Shown here piece by piece: positions 24,397 through 32,840 of a stretch of DNA of 37,717 nt. The stretch lies in assembly GCA_903829015.1 (NCBI GenBank), contig CAIKOJ010000126.1, positions 1 through 37,717 of the forward strand, in the 5' to 3' direction. Under the pieces are notes generated by a model. That model saw nothing but the letters and a program-made list of their open reading frames with translations, had not been told where the DNA came from and did no database searches. Position 1 is the first letter of the stretch, and every line of letters starts with the position of its first letter. The translations under genes and the position numbers were made by a program. This DNA comes from an uncultured Bacteroidota bacterium (GTDB taxonomy: Bacteria > Bacteroidota > Bacteroidia > Chitinophagales > Chitinophagaceae).

Positions 24397-27300
24397 ATGA
24401 AGAAAGCTTTACTTTTTTTATTAATATTGCTGTACAGCCATTTTTCTTTTGGGCAAGCATTGAGTGCATATGGATTTACTGCGTTTAGTGGCAGTTACAC
24501 AGCACCTTCATCTGGATTTATCAATTCTAGTGGTGGTACCTCCTGGGGTTCATCAATTTATGACGACTGTTACTATAATAGCATTCCGATAGGTTTCAAT
24601 TTTGTTTATTGTGGAAACACTTACACCTCTTTATCTGCATCGCAGAATTGCTGGATTGTACTCGGTCAAACTTTCGGAACGACTGTTTATAACACATATG
24701 ATTGCGATCTATCCAATACAACTGCCGGTGGATTTGGCAGTTTTAACTTAGCCAGACCCATTATTGCCGCTTTTTGGCTGGATGTGATTGTGTCGACCAA
24801 TAATGTAAGATATGCAACAACCGGTACTGCACCTAACCGTGTGTTTACAATAGAATTTTACCACTGTGGCCTGTACCCATCTACTACACCAGCTGAAGAC
24901 GTTGAGATCATTTTATATGAAACAACTAATATAATCGATTTTGCGTACACGAATATTAGCTCAGGATCAACAAGTACAGGTCACTTTGCCATTGGAATTA
25001 CAGATGGGGTAGGTGGCTTTCCGACAACCGGTACTCTGAATTACTGGTCTTTGAACGGAACAGGATCTTCTCCTGCAGCCAGTATGACTACCGAGTCTAG
25101 ATTTTTGACAGGTTTGCCAGCTACGAATCAGATATACAGATGGTCGCCACAATGTAGTGGTACACCAACAGCAGGAACAGTTTCTGCTTCTGTTACTTCA
25201 GCTTGTACATCTTATTCTTCTTTACTGACTTTGACCGGTGCCTCAACTTCTTTGGGTATTACCTACCAATGGCAGTCGTCGCCTAATAACGTTACCTGGA
25301 CTAATATTGCCGGTGCTACCAATTTAACTTATACTGCGTTTGTAACAACCAGCATGTATTACCGCTGTGTAGTTACTTGTACCAACAGCGGGATATCTTC
25401 AAGTACAGCATCGGTTTTCCTGGTACTCAATACACCGCCGGGCACTATCACAGGTGTAACAACACTCTGTGCCGGAACGTCTTCAACTTTTACTAACCCA
25501 ACATCGGGCGGAACGTGGACGAGTAGCAATGTAGCTGCAGCAACGGTAGGTTCGTCGTCGGGAGTCGTCACCGGGGTGTCTCCGGGCACCACGACGATCA
25601 GTTATACGATGCCCACGGGTTGTGCTGCAACCATTAGTGTAACCGTAGTTGCGGGGCCATCTGCGATTTCGGGTCCGGCATCAGTTTGTACTGGAACAAC
25701 GGTTACTTTAACTGACCTAATCCCCGGTGGAACTTGGAGCAGCAGCGCAACCGGGATAGCCACCATTGGTGCGACTACAGGCATAGTAAGCGGACTGACA
25801 CCCGGTGTCACAACAATCACCTATTCAATTGGTAGCTGTACTGCTACCCGTGTTGAAACAGTAAATATATCTCCGGCTCCAATCACCGGACCTACTTCTG
25901 TCTGTGTCGGATCTTCGATAGTGCTCACCGATGCAACTGCTGGAGGAAGCTGGAGCAGCAGTAATGTCTTTATTGCGTCTGTTGGTTCAACAACAGGTGT
26001 AGTAACTGGTGTTGGTGCTGGTACAGTGACAATATCCTATACGTTGCCGGGAGGTTGTTATTCGACCTGGCTGGTAAGTGTGAATCCGCTTCCGACGTCG
26101 ATTACCGGGCTTACTACTGTTTGCGTAGCGCAGACCAGTTCTTTATTTTGTTCGGGTGGCGGAACGTGGACGAGTAGCAATACTTCTATAGCCACAGTTG
26201 GGTCTACCACCGGAATAGTAGTTGGTGTATCTGCCGGGCCGGTAGTGATCACTTATACTTTACCAACAGGATGTTATTCAGTTTTCCCAATGACTGTATT
26301 GCCGCCGCCGGCTCCAATAACGGGTAGTCCGCTTTTGTGCATGGGCAGTTTCGATACGCTGGCTAATGCTACACCAGGGGGGTATTGGGCAAGTAGCAGC
26401 CCACTGACAGTAGCAATAGATCCAGGTCTTGGGGTTGATACCGGCATTTCACCCGGGACTGCGGTTATTTATTATACCATAGGTACCGGTTGCTATTCCA
26501 CACTTACGGTAACAGTAAATCCTCCACCATTACCCATTACCGGTACACCTTGGGCTTGTGTAGGTGCAACAACTACTTTGTTTGGCGGCGGCGCCGGCAC
26601 ATGGAGTTCCGGATCACCGGGTATTGCCACTGTGGGGTCTTCAACAGGTGTTGTTACCGGGGTGGCTTCAGGGGTAGCTATCATCACGTTTATGATACCG
26701 TCAGGTTGTTATACAACGATCCCGGTAACCATCAATCCACTTCCGGCACCAATTGCCGGCTCTCATGTATTGTGCGTAGGCCTCACAACCACCTTAACCG
26801 ACGCGGTACCCGGTGGTACATGGTCCAGCAGTAATACGCTGATAGCTACAGTGGGGTCGCTCACCGGTGTGGTGACTGCGACCGGACCGGGTGTGGCAAC
26901 AATTTATTATACACTTCCCGGTGGCTGCAGCGGCTTGCCCGGATCATTTTCTGTAACAGTTAATACTTCTCCTGCACCCATTACCGGCTCGTTCCAGGTA
27001 TGTCAGGGATCAACCACCACGCTGTACAATATTACGGGCGGAGGTACGTGGAGCAGCAGTGTACCCGCTATAGCACCGATCACTGGCGGTGGAGTGGTTA
27101 CGGGATTGACTGCTGGGTTGTCGACTATAACGTATTCTTTGGGTGCCGGTTGTTATGCTACTCAGGTGATCACAGTGAATCCATTGCCCGGTACTATCTC
27201 AGGGCCGGGAGTAGTTTGTGCGGGATCGAGTATTACGCTCACTTGTACGGGCGGTGGCGCATGGAGCAGCAGTACGCCATCTGTTGCAACCATAGGTTCT

Positions 27301-30300
27301 ACCACTGGTATTGTTTTGGGTGTAGCGGCTGGAACTACTACAATTTCATATACACTAGGTACAACGTGTTATAAAACAAAAGTGATTACCGTAAACCCAT
27401 TACCTGCTCCGATTTTGGGCACACGTCAGGTTTGCCAGGGTGCTACAACGACGCTTACAGATATAACACCGGGCGGAACATGGGGAAGTTCATCATTACC
27501 CATTGCCACTGTGGGTTCATCTTCGGGTGTCGTGACGGGTGTTGCGGGTGGTACGGCTACAATTACCTATATAATTGGAACGGGTTGCTACACAATAGCC
27601 AATGTAACTGTTAACCCACTGCCGCCATTATGTAGTGTGACGGGTGGAGGTAACTATTGTGCCGGTGGTGTTGGGCTACATGTTGGGTTGAGTTGCTCTT
27701 CAGTTGGCATTATGTATCAGCTCTATAACGGTACTTTCCCCGTTGGCGTACCTATCGCTGGTACAGGCGGGGCTATTGATTTTGGACTAATAACCGGTGC
27801 TGGCACATATACTGTTGTGGCAACGAATTCAATAACCGGTTGTAGCAGGGCGATGACGGGCAGTGCCGTAGTTACTATCAATCCTTTGCCAGCAGCTATA
27901 GGCGGACCTTCGGCAGTATGTGTGGGGTCGAGCATAACTGTTACTGATCCTACGCCGGGTGGCACCTGGACGAGTAGCGCACCAAGCATAGCTACTATAG
28001 GTGCTACAACGGGGGTTATCAACGGATTGGTTACCGGTACTACGAACATTACATATACCCTTACTTCAACGGGTTGCCAGATCAGCAAAAATGTGACAGT
28101 GAGCGCAACCCCTTCTGCCATCAGTGGAGGATCTACTGCATGTACACTCTCGACCCTGACGCTTACTGATGCAGTGCCGGGTGGCGTATGGACCAGTAGT
28201 TCTACGTCAGTAGCATTGATTGGCTCACTCACCGGTGTGCTAACCGGTGTTATATCGGGTACTACGACTGTTACCTACTCGTTGGGAACAGGTTGTACTG
28301 TGACGAAAAATATTACGGTCAATCCTTCGCCGGCGGCAATTGGTGGAACGCCGCAGGTATGTGTAGGCTTCACAACATTGCTTACCGAAACGACTACAGG
28401 TGGAGCGTGGAGCAGCAGTGCGCCGTTGATTGGAACTGTCAGCACTACGGGTACCGTTGGCGGTATATCTCCCGGCACAACGATTGTGAAGTATATGCTT
28501 CCGACAGGCTGCTATTCGGATATTGTTGTTACGGTCAATCCTTTGCCATCGGCTATTGTTGGACCGTTTACAGTTTGTGTGAACGGTACTACTACGCTGA
28601 CAGATACTGTAACTGGCGGTACCTGGACCAGTGCCAGCCCTGGTATTGCTACAATAGGAGGCGCTTCGGGTATGGTTACAGGCATGGCAGCAGGTACATC
28701 GTTGATCACTTATTCATTGGGTAGTGGTTGCACAACCACAGCAAGAGTAACAGTGAATCCTTTACCTTCAGCGATTACGGGTACCGCTCAGGTTTGCGTT
28801 GGTTTAACAACGACATTGAGTGATATTACACCTGGCGGTGCGTGGAGTACCAGTACTCCGGCAACGGGTACTATTTCCGGCGGCGGCATTGTTACAGGTA
28901 TTGCCCCAGGTGTAGATACTATATTTTATACTTTGCCAGCCACAGGTTGTGCTGCTATGAAGTTGGTTACTGTGAATCCGTTGCCACTGCCAATCGGTGG
29001 ATCAGTGAGTGTATGTGTTGGCCAGAGTGCTACGTTAACCGATGCTACACCAGGCGGAACATGGAGTAGTGCTAGTCCGGCTATAGCTTCGGTAGGAGCT
29101 ACTACAGGAATTGTAACAGGTAATAGTTCAGGGAATACAACGATCACGTACACAGCAGGCGGCTGCTGGGTAACCAACACTGTTACCGTTGTATCCTCTC
29201 CATCGCCTATTACAGGCCCATCCAGCGTATGTATGGGGAATAACATAACTCTTTCGAATGCTACATCTGGTGGTGTATGGAGTTCTGGTATTCCGGTAGT
29301 GGCGGCAATAGGTTCCGGAACTGGTATTGTTACGGGCATGTCTTCCGGCACGGCTATTATATCCTATACATTGGGTACAACTGGTTGCAGGGCAGTGTTT
29401 CCGGTTATAGTAAATCCGGTAGCTCCGATATTGGGGCCACCGAGTGTGTGTGTAGGCCAAACTGCTTATTATATAGATACAGCATCCGGTGGTACATGGA
29501 GTAGCGGTAACCCACTGATTGCAACGATTGTGCCGTCGAGCGGAATGGTTACTGGAGTATCAGCAGCAATGGTTATAATCACCTATACCATGCCAACAAC
29601 TTGCTATGCAACCAAGCTGATAACGGTGATTCCTACGCCACCGGCAATTACTGGTGTAACACAGGTTTGCGCAGGCGGAACCACAACATTGTTTAATTCA
29701 GTTCCGGGCGGCGCGTGGAGCAGCAGCAATACAATGATCGCTACTGTTGACCCATTTGGAGTTGTAGCCGGAATTATATCTGGCGTTGCGACGATCACTT
29801 ATACATCAGGAACAACTGGGTGTTTCGCTACAACCTCTGTTACTGTAAATGGTTTGCCGGCACCTATTAGTGGTCCGGGGGATATATGTGTAGGTACTAC
29901 CGCATTGTATACCAGTAGCACTACGGGAGGCACATGGAGTAGCAGTAACCCTGCAGCAGCAACAATATTACCGACATCAGGATTGGCAGGTGGAGTCGCA
30001 CCGGGTACTGCGAATATTATTTACACGGTATCAACTGGTTGTAATGTTTCCAAACCGGTAACAGTAAATGGTATTCCTCCTGGTATAACCGGATCGCCGA
30101 ATTTTTGCGTAGGTTCTACCACTTCGCTCAGCAACCCTGCACCCGGTGGTACCTGGAGCAGTGCGGGTACCTATTTTGCTACTGTCGATCCAATAACGGG
30201 TGTTGTAACCGGTATACATGCGGGAACAACAACTATCTCCTATACTTTAGGAGCAGGTTGTTCTGTGTCAATTGTTATAACAGTTAATCCATTGCCCGGA

Positions 30301-32745
30301 CCAATTACCGGAAGTCCAAATGTATGTGTGGGCGGAACTACGACCTTAAGTAATTCAACAGCTGGAGGTACCTGGACAACCAGTGACCCCACTGTTGCTA
30401 CAGTTGACAGTACTACCGGTGTTGTAACAGGTGTTGCACCGGGTTCAGTTACGATATTCTATTCCATCGGTTCGGGATGTACTGTGTCTATGACTGTACT
30501 GGTGAATGCCGGTCCGGCTGCAATTTCCGGTAGTCCGGATGTATGTATTGGACAAACAACCTTTTTAAGTGATGCTACACCGGGTGGCGTATGGAGCAGC
30601 GGTTCTACTTCCATTGCTCTGGTAGATGCTTTTGGAGTAGTTACCGGATTGTCATTAGGCACAGCAGTTATTTCTTATTCAATGACTGGTACAACTGGTT
30701 GCAGTGCGACTTTGACTGTAACAGTTCATCCGCTTCCAGGTGCAATAACAGGAAGCCCAAATGTGTGTGTTGGTGGAACAACTACATTGTCTAATTCTGT
30801 GCCTGGTGGAACATGGAGCAGCAGCAACACAGCGATTGCAACTGTAAGTGGTACAGGTGTTGTAACCGGAGTGGCGGCAGGTGCTGTAACTATGACCTAC
30901 ACGCTAGGTGCAACATGTTTTGTTACTTTAAACATGGTTGTTGATCCACGTCCGCTGCCGGTATTCGGTCCGAATACGGTTTGTGAATCGCAGACCATTA
31001 GTTTGCTCAGCGTTACTTTTGGTGGTACCTGGAGCAGTTCTGATCCAACTCATGCAACGATCGGAGCATCGACTGGTGTAGTAACCGGGGTTATGGCAGG
31101 CACGACATTGATCAGCTATACTAATGGTTTTGGTTGCGCGGCTATTTATCCGGTTACCGTAAATCAAATGCCTTCCCCAATTATTGGTTCAGCAAACATT
31201 TGCCTGGGAGGAACATCAACGTTAAGGGATACTGCTGCCGGTGGTATTTGGACCAGCTCAAACACGGCTGTGGCAACCATCGGATCATCCTCTGGTATTG
31301 TGGGTGGAGTAAGTCTGGGAACGGCTACGATCACATACCAACTGCCTGCTGGCTGTATGGTAACAAAGGTCATCAATGTATATCCTCTTCCTTTAGTGTT
31401 TACTGTGACCGGTGGAGGTAACCATTGTGACGGTGATACTGGTGTGCATATTTATCTATCGGGTTCTACCGTGGGTTTGAACTATATGTTGTACAACGGA
31501 GCCACTGCAGTAGGTGCATTTGCTGGCACTGGTTCGCCGCTCGATTTTGGCTTACATACCGTGGCAGGTCCTTACAATGTGGTGGGTACAAGTACAGCAA
31601 CCGGTTGCAGTGTGAATATGAGTGGTGTTGCTATGGTAAACGTAATACGAACTGTATTGCCGGTGGTAACGATGAATATAACACCGAACGATACAATCTG
31701 TGCAGGTGCTACAGCTACGTTCACGCCAGTTGCAGTTAACGGTGGTTCTGCACCTGTTTACCAGTGGAGTGTAAACGGATTCCCGGTATCATTGTCTGGC
31801 AGTTACAGCTTTATTCCGGCTGATGGAGATATAGTAACAGTAGCTATGACCAGCAATGCCGTTTGCCCTGCACCTGCCACTGTGACCAGGTCTGTTACAA
31901 TGGAAGTACAGCCATTTGGTACGCCAACGGTAGATGTGGCACTTAGCCCGAATGATACCGTTTGTAGGGGAAATGCAATAACCGCTACAGGTGTAACTGC
32001 ATTTGGAGGCCCATCGCCTCTGTATCTGTGGTACAAGAATGGTACAATTGTGCCGGGAGTAAACGGACCTACCTATTCATTTGTGCCTAACAATGGTGAT
32101 CAACTGTTTACTGTTATGTACAGTAACTATATGTGCAGATTGTCGAATGTGGATACTAGCGCAAGTGTGAAGGAAACTGTGGTGGATCAGGTGTTACCGT
32201 CAGTTACTATGACTGCGTCTCCGGGTACTACCATTGGCAGAGGGCAGTATGATACACTAAGTGTGACAGTTATTAATGCGGTTGGCCCTACCTACCAATG
32301 GCTGATCAACGGTATTCCTGTACCGGGAGCTACGAATTCAGTTTTTGTCAGCAATACTTTTAGCCTCACCAGCGATGACTCTTTAAGCTGTCAGGTTACC
32401 AGCAATGGTATCTGCACGATCACTACACATGCTTGGGTATACATACATGCAACAGCTGAAGGAGTGGCTATGAACGGAATGTTGGGTGGAGAAGTCATGG
32501 TGTTGCCTAATCCGAGTCATGGAGTCATAACCATTAAGGGTGCAATAGGAGGTATAGAGCAGGATGTAACTTTGGAGATCACAGATATGTTAGGACAGGT
32601 TGTTTACAGAGGTGCGGTGGTCGCTAAAGGAGGCCAACTGGATGAGCAGGTGACACTTGGTAATAATCTGGCGAATGGTATGTATTTGCTCTCGGTTAGG
32701 TCTGAGACATTTAGCAAGGTATTTAACGTAGTTCTGGAAAGATGA
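24397..32745 (+). CDS. Giant T9SS-secreted protein with 26 Cys-paired BIG2-like repeats
   Basis: About 2,782 residues from the ATG at 24397, which starts a normal signal peptide (MKKALLFLLILLYSHFSFG-Q); the frame is open from an ATG at 24325. Layout: N-terminal beta-sandwich-like region and a first Ig-like unit (20-349); repeats 1-10 (350-1077); a distinct 89-residue module (1078-1166); repeats 11-26 (1167-2333); a second copy of that module (2334-2421); three Ig/PKD-like units (2422-2690); and a T9SS sorting domain with LPNPSHGVITI and ANGMYLLSV (to 2782). The repeats match the bacterial Ig-like domain 2 pattern (GTWSSSN..IATVG..TGVVTGV..GT.TITY) and add one Cys near each end. This suggests a long, stiff, surface-exposed fibre for adhesion or matrix, an inference from shape only. 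No enzyme motif. It is divergent from the GT4-GT2 operon. Confidence 0.9.
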   Translation: MKKALLFLLILLYSHFSFGQALSAYGFTAFSGSYTAPSSGFINSSGGTSWGSSIYDDCYYNSIPIGFNFVYCGNTYTSLSASQNCWIVLGQTFGTTVYNTYDCDLSNTTAGGFGSFNLARPIIAAFWLDVIVSTNNVRYATTGTAPNRVFTIEFYHCGLYPSTTPAEDVEIILYETTNIIDFAYTNISSGSTSTGHFAIGITDGVGGFPTTGTLNYWSLNGTGSSPAASMTTESRFLTGLPATNQIYRWSPQCSGTPTAGTVSASVTSACTSYSSLLTLTGASTSLGITYQWQSSPNNVTWTNIAGATNLTYTAFVTTSMYYRCVVTCTNSGISSSTASVFLVLNTPPGTITGVTTLCAGTSSTFTNPTSGGTWTSSNVAAATVGSSSGVVTGVSPGTTTISYTMPTGCAATISVTVVAGPSAISGPASVCTGTTVTLTDLIPGGTWSSSATGIATIGATTGIVSGLTPGVTTITYSIGSCTATRVETVNISPAPITGPTSVCVGSSIVLTDATAGGSWSSSNVFIASVGSTTGVVTGVGAGTVTISYTLPGGCYSTWLVSVNPLPTSITGLTTVCVAQTSSLFCSGGGTWTSSNTSIATVGSTTGIVVGVSAGPVVITYTLPTGCYSVFPMTVLPPPAPITGSPLLCMGSFDTLANATPGGYWASSSPLTVAIDPGLGVDTGISPGTAVIYYTIGTGCYSTLTVTVNPPPLPITGTPWACVGATTTLFGGGAGTWSSGSPGIATVGSSTGVVTGVASGVAIITFMIPSGCYTTIPVTINPLPAPIAGSHVLCVGLTTTLTDAVPGGTWSSSNTLIATVGSLTGVVTATGPGVATIYYTLPGGCSGLPGSFSVTVNTSPAPITGSFQVCQGSTTTLYNITGGGTWSSSVPAIAPITGGGVVTGLTAGLSTITYSLGAGCYATQVITVNPLPGTISGPGVVCAGSSITLTCTGGGAWSSSTPSVATIGSTTGIVLGVAAGTTTISYTLGTTCYKTKVITVNPLPAPILGTRQVCQGATTTLTDITPGGTWGSSSLPIATVGSSSGVVTGVAGGTATITYIIGTGCYTIANVTVNPLPPLCSVTGGGNYCAGGVGLHVGLSCSSVGIMYQLYNGTFPVGVPIAGTGGAIDFGLITGAGTYTVVATNSITGCSRAMTGSAVVTINPLPAAIGGPSAVCVGSSITVTDPTPGGTWTSSAPSIATIGATTGVINGLVTGTTNITYTLTSTGCQISKNVTVSATPSAISGGSTACTLSTLTLTDAVPGGVWTSSSTSVALIGSLTGVLTGVISGTTTVTYSLGTGCTVTKNITVNPSPAAIGGTPQVCVGFTTLLTETTTGGAWSSSAPLIGTVSTTGTVGGISPGTTIVKYMLPTGCYSDIVVTVNPLPSAIVGPFTVCVNGTTTLTDTVTGGTWTSASPGIATIGGASGMVTGMAAGTSLITYSLGSGCTTTARVTVNPLPSAITGTAQVCVGLTTTLSDITPGGAWSTSTPATGTISGGGIVTGIAPGVDTIFYTLPATGCAAMKLVTVNPLPLPIGGSVSVCVGQSATLTDATPGGTWSSASPAIASVGATTGIVTGNSSGNTTITYTAGGCWVTNTVTVVSSPSPITGPSSVCMGNNITLSNATSGGVWSSGIPVVAAIGSGTGIVTGMSSGTAIISYTLGTTGCRAVFPVIVNPVAPILGPPSVCVGQTAYYIDTASGGTWSSGNPLIATIVPSSGMVTGVSAAMVIITYTMPTTCYATKLITVIPTPPAITGVTQVCAGGTTTLFNSVPGGAWSSSNTMIATVDPFGVVAGIISGVATITYTSGTTGCFATTSVTVNGLPAPISGPGDICVGTTALYTSSTTGGTWSSSNPAAATILPTSGLAGGVAPGTANIIYTVSTGCNVSKPVTVNGIPPGITGSPNFCVGSTTSLSNPAPGGTWSSAGTYFATVDPITGVVTGIHAGTTTISYTLGAGCSVSIVITVNPLPGPITGSPNVCVGGTTTLSNSTAGGTWTTSDPTVATVDSTTGVVTGVAPGSVTIFYSIGSGCTVSMTVLVNAGPAAISGSPDVCIGQTTFLSDATPGGVWSSGSTSIALVDAFGVVTGLSLGTAVISYSMTGTTGCSATLTVTVHPLPGAITGSPNVCVGGTTTLSNSVPGGTWSSSNTAIATVSGTGVVTGVAAGAVTMTYTLGATCFVTLNMVVDPRPLPVFGPNTVCESQTISLLSVTFGGTWSSSDPTHATIGASTGVVTGVMAGTTLISYTNGFGCAAIYPVTVNQMPSPIIGSANICLGGTSTLRDTAAGGIWTSSNTAVATIGSSSGIVGGVSLGTATITYQLPAGCMVTKVINVYPLPLVFTVTGGGNHCDGDTGVHIYLSGSTVGLNYMLYNGATAVGAFAGTGSPLDFGLHTVAGPYNVVGTSTATGCSVNMSGVAMVNVIRTVLPVVTMNITPNDTICAGATATFTPVAVNGGSAPVYQWSVNGFPVSLSGSYSFIPADGDIVTVAMTSNAVCPAPATVTRSVTMEVQPFGTPTVDVALSPNDTVCRGNAITATGVTAFGGPSPLYLWYKNGTIVPGVNGPTYSFVPNNGDQLFTVMYSNYMCRLSNVDTSASVKETVVDQVLPSVTMTASPGTTIGRGQYDTLSVTVINAVGPTYQWLINGIPVPGATNSVFVSNTFSLTSDDSLSCQVTSNGICTITTHAWVYIHATAEGVAMNGMLGGEVMVLPNPSHGVITIKGAIGGIEQDVTLEITDMLGQVVYRGAVVAKGGQLDEQVTLGNNLANGMYLLSVRSETFSKVFNVVLER
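25444..27627 (+). repeat. Repeat array 1: ten BIG2-like units of about 73 residues
   Basis: 2,184 bp for ten units. Consensus by eye: [PA]ITGxxxVCVGxTTTL, then GGTWSSSN, IATVGSTTGVVTGV, GTxTITYTL, GC, ending VTVNPLP. The linker NPLP-[AP]I joins units. Two units (4 and 9) carry a third Cys where the usual T-D stretch is replaced by F/T-C. Confidence 0.9.
27628..27894 (+). repeat. Spacer module, copy 1 (89 residues)
   Basis: Starts CSVTGGGNYCAGG and contains YQLYNG and DFGLITGAGTYTVVATN, then a Cys. It is not a BIG2 unit. It is related to the module at 31396-31659 (VTGGGNHCDGDTG, YMLYNG, DFGLHTVAGPYNVVGTS). Confidence 0.85.
27895..31395 (+). repeat. Repeat array 2: sixteen BIG2-like units of about 73 residues
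   Basis: 3,501 bp for sixteen units with the same consensus as array 1. Units 21, 22 and 24 share ITGSPN-CVG.TT-LSN. Nearly every unit keeps two Cys, about 50 residues apart (V-C near position 9, G-C near position 60). Confidence 0.9.
31396..31659 (+). repeat. Spacer module, copy 2 (88 residues)
   Basis: A second copy of the module at 27628-27894, now closing array 2. It is followed by three Ig/PKD-like units opening with P-x-V-T-M or similar and TICAG/TVCRG. Confidence 0.8.
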
Positions 32746-32840
32746 CCATAGGGTTATTACTTGTAGTAAAGAAGATAAGCTGATCGCCGGTGCGATGTCA
32801 AAGTAGCCGGAGCAGCACAATTGTAACCCATGAATGGTTA

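Noticed and set aside
25359..31376. Many antisense frames of 60-170 codons inside the giant gene with similar Pro/Val-rich peptides
   Set aside because: They are mirror images of the BIG2 repeats, so their mutual similarity follows from the sense repeats; they have no starts or promoters of their own.
25444..31395. Regular 219-bp spacing considered as a CRISPR or satellite array
   Set aside because: The units are in frame, differ strongly in DNA, and encode conserved protein repeats; no short identical repeats with unique spacers.
32783..32796. Hairpin ATCGC-CGGT-GCGAT after the giant gene as terminator
   Set aside because: The stem is only 5 bp and no T-run follows, so termination there is not supported.
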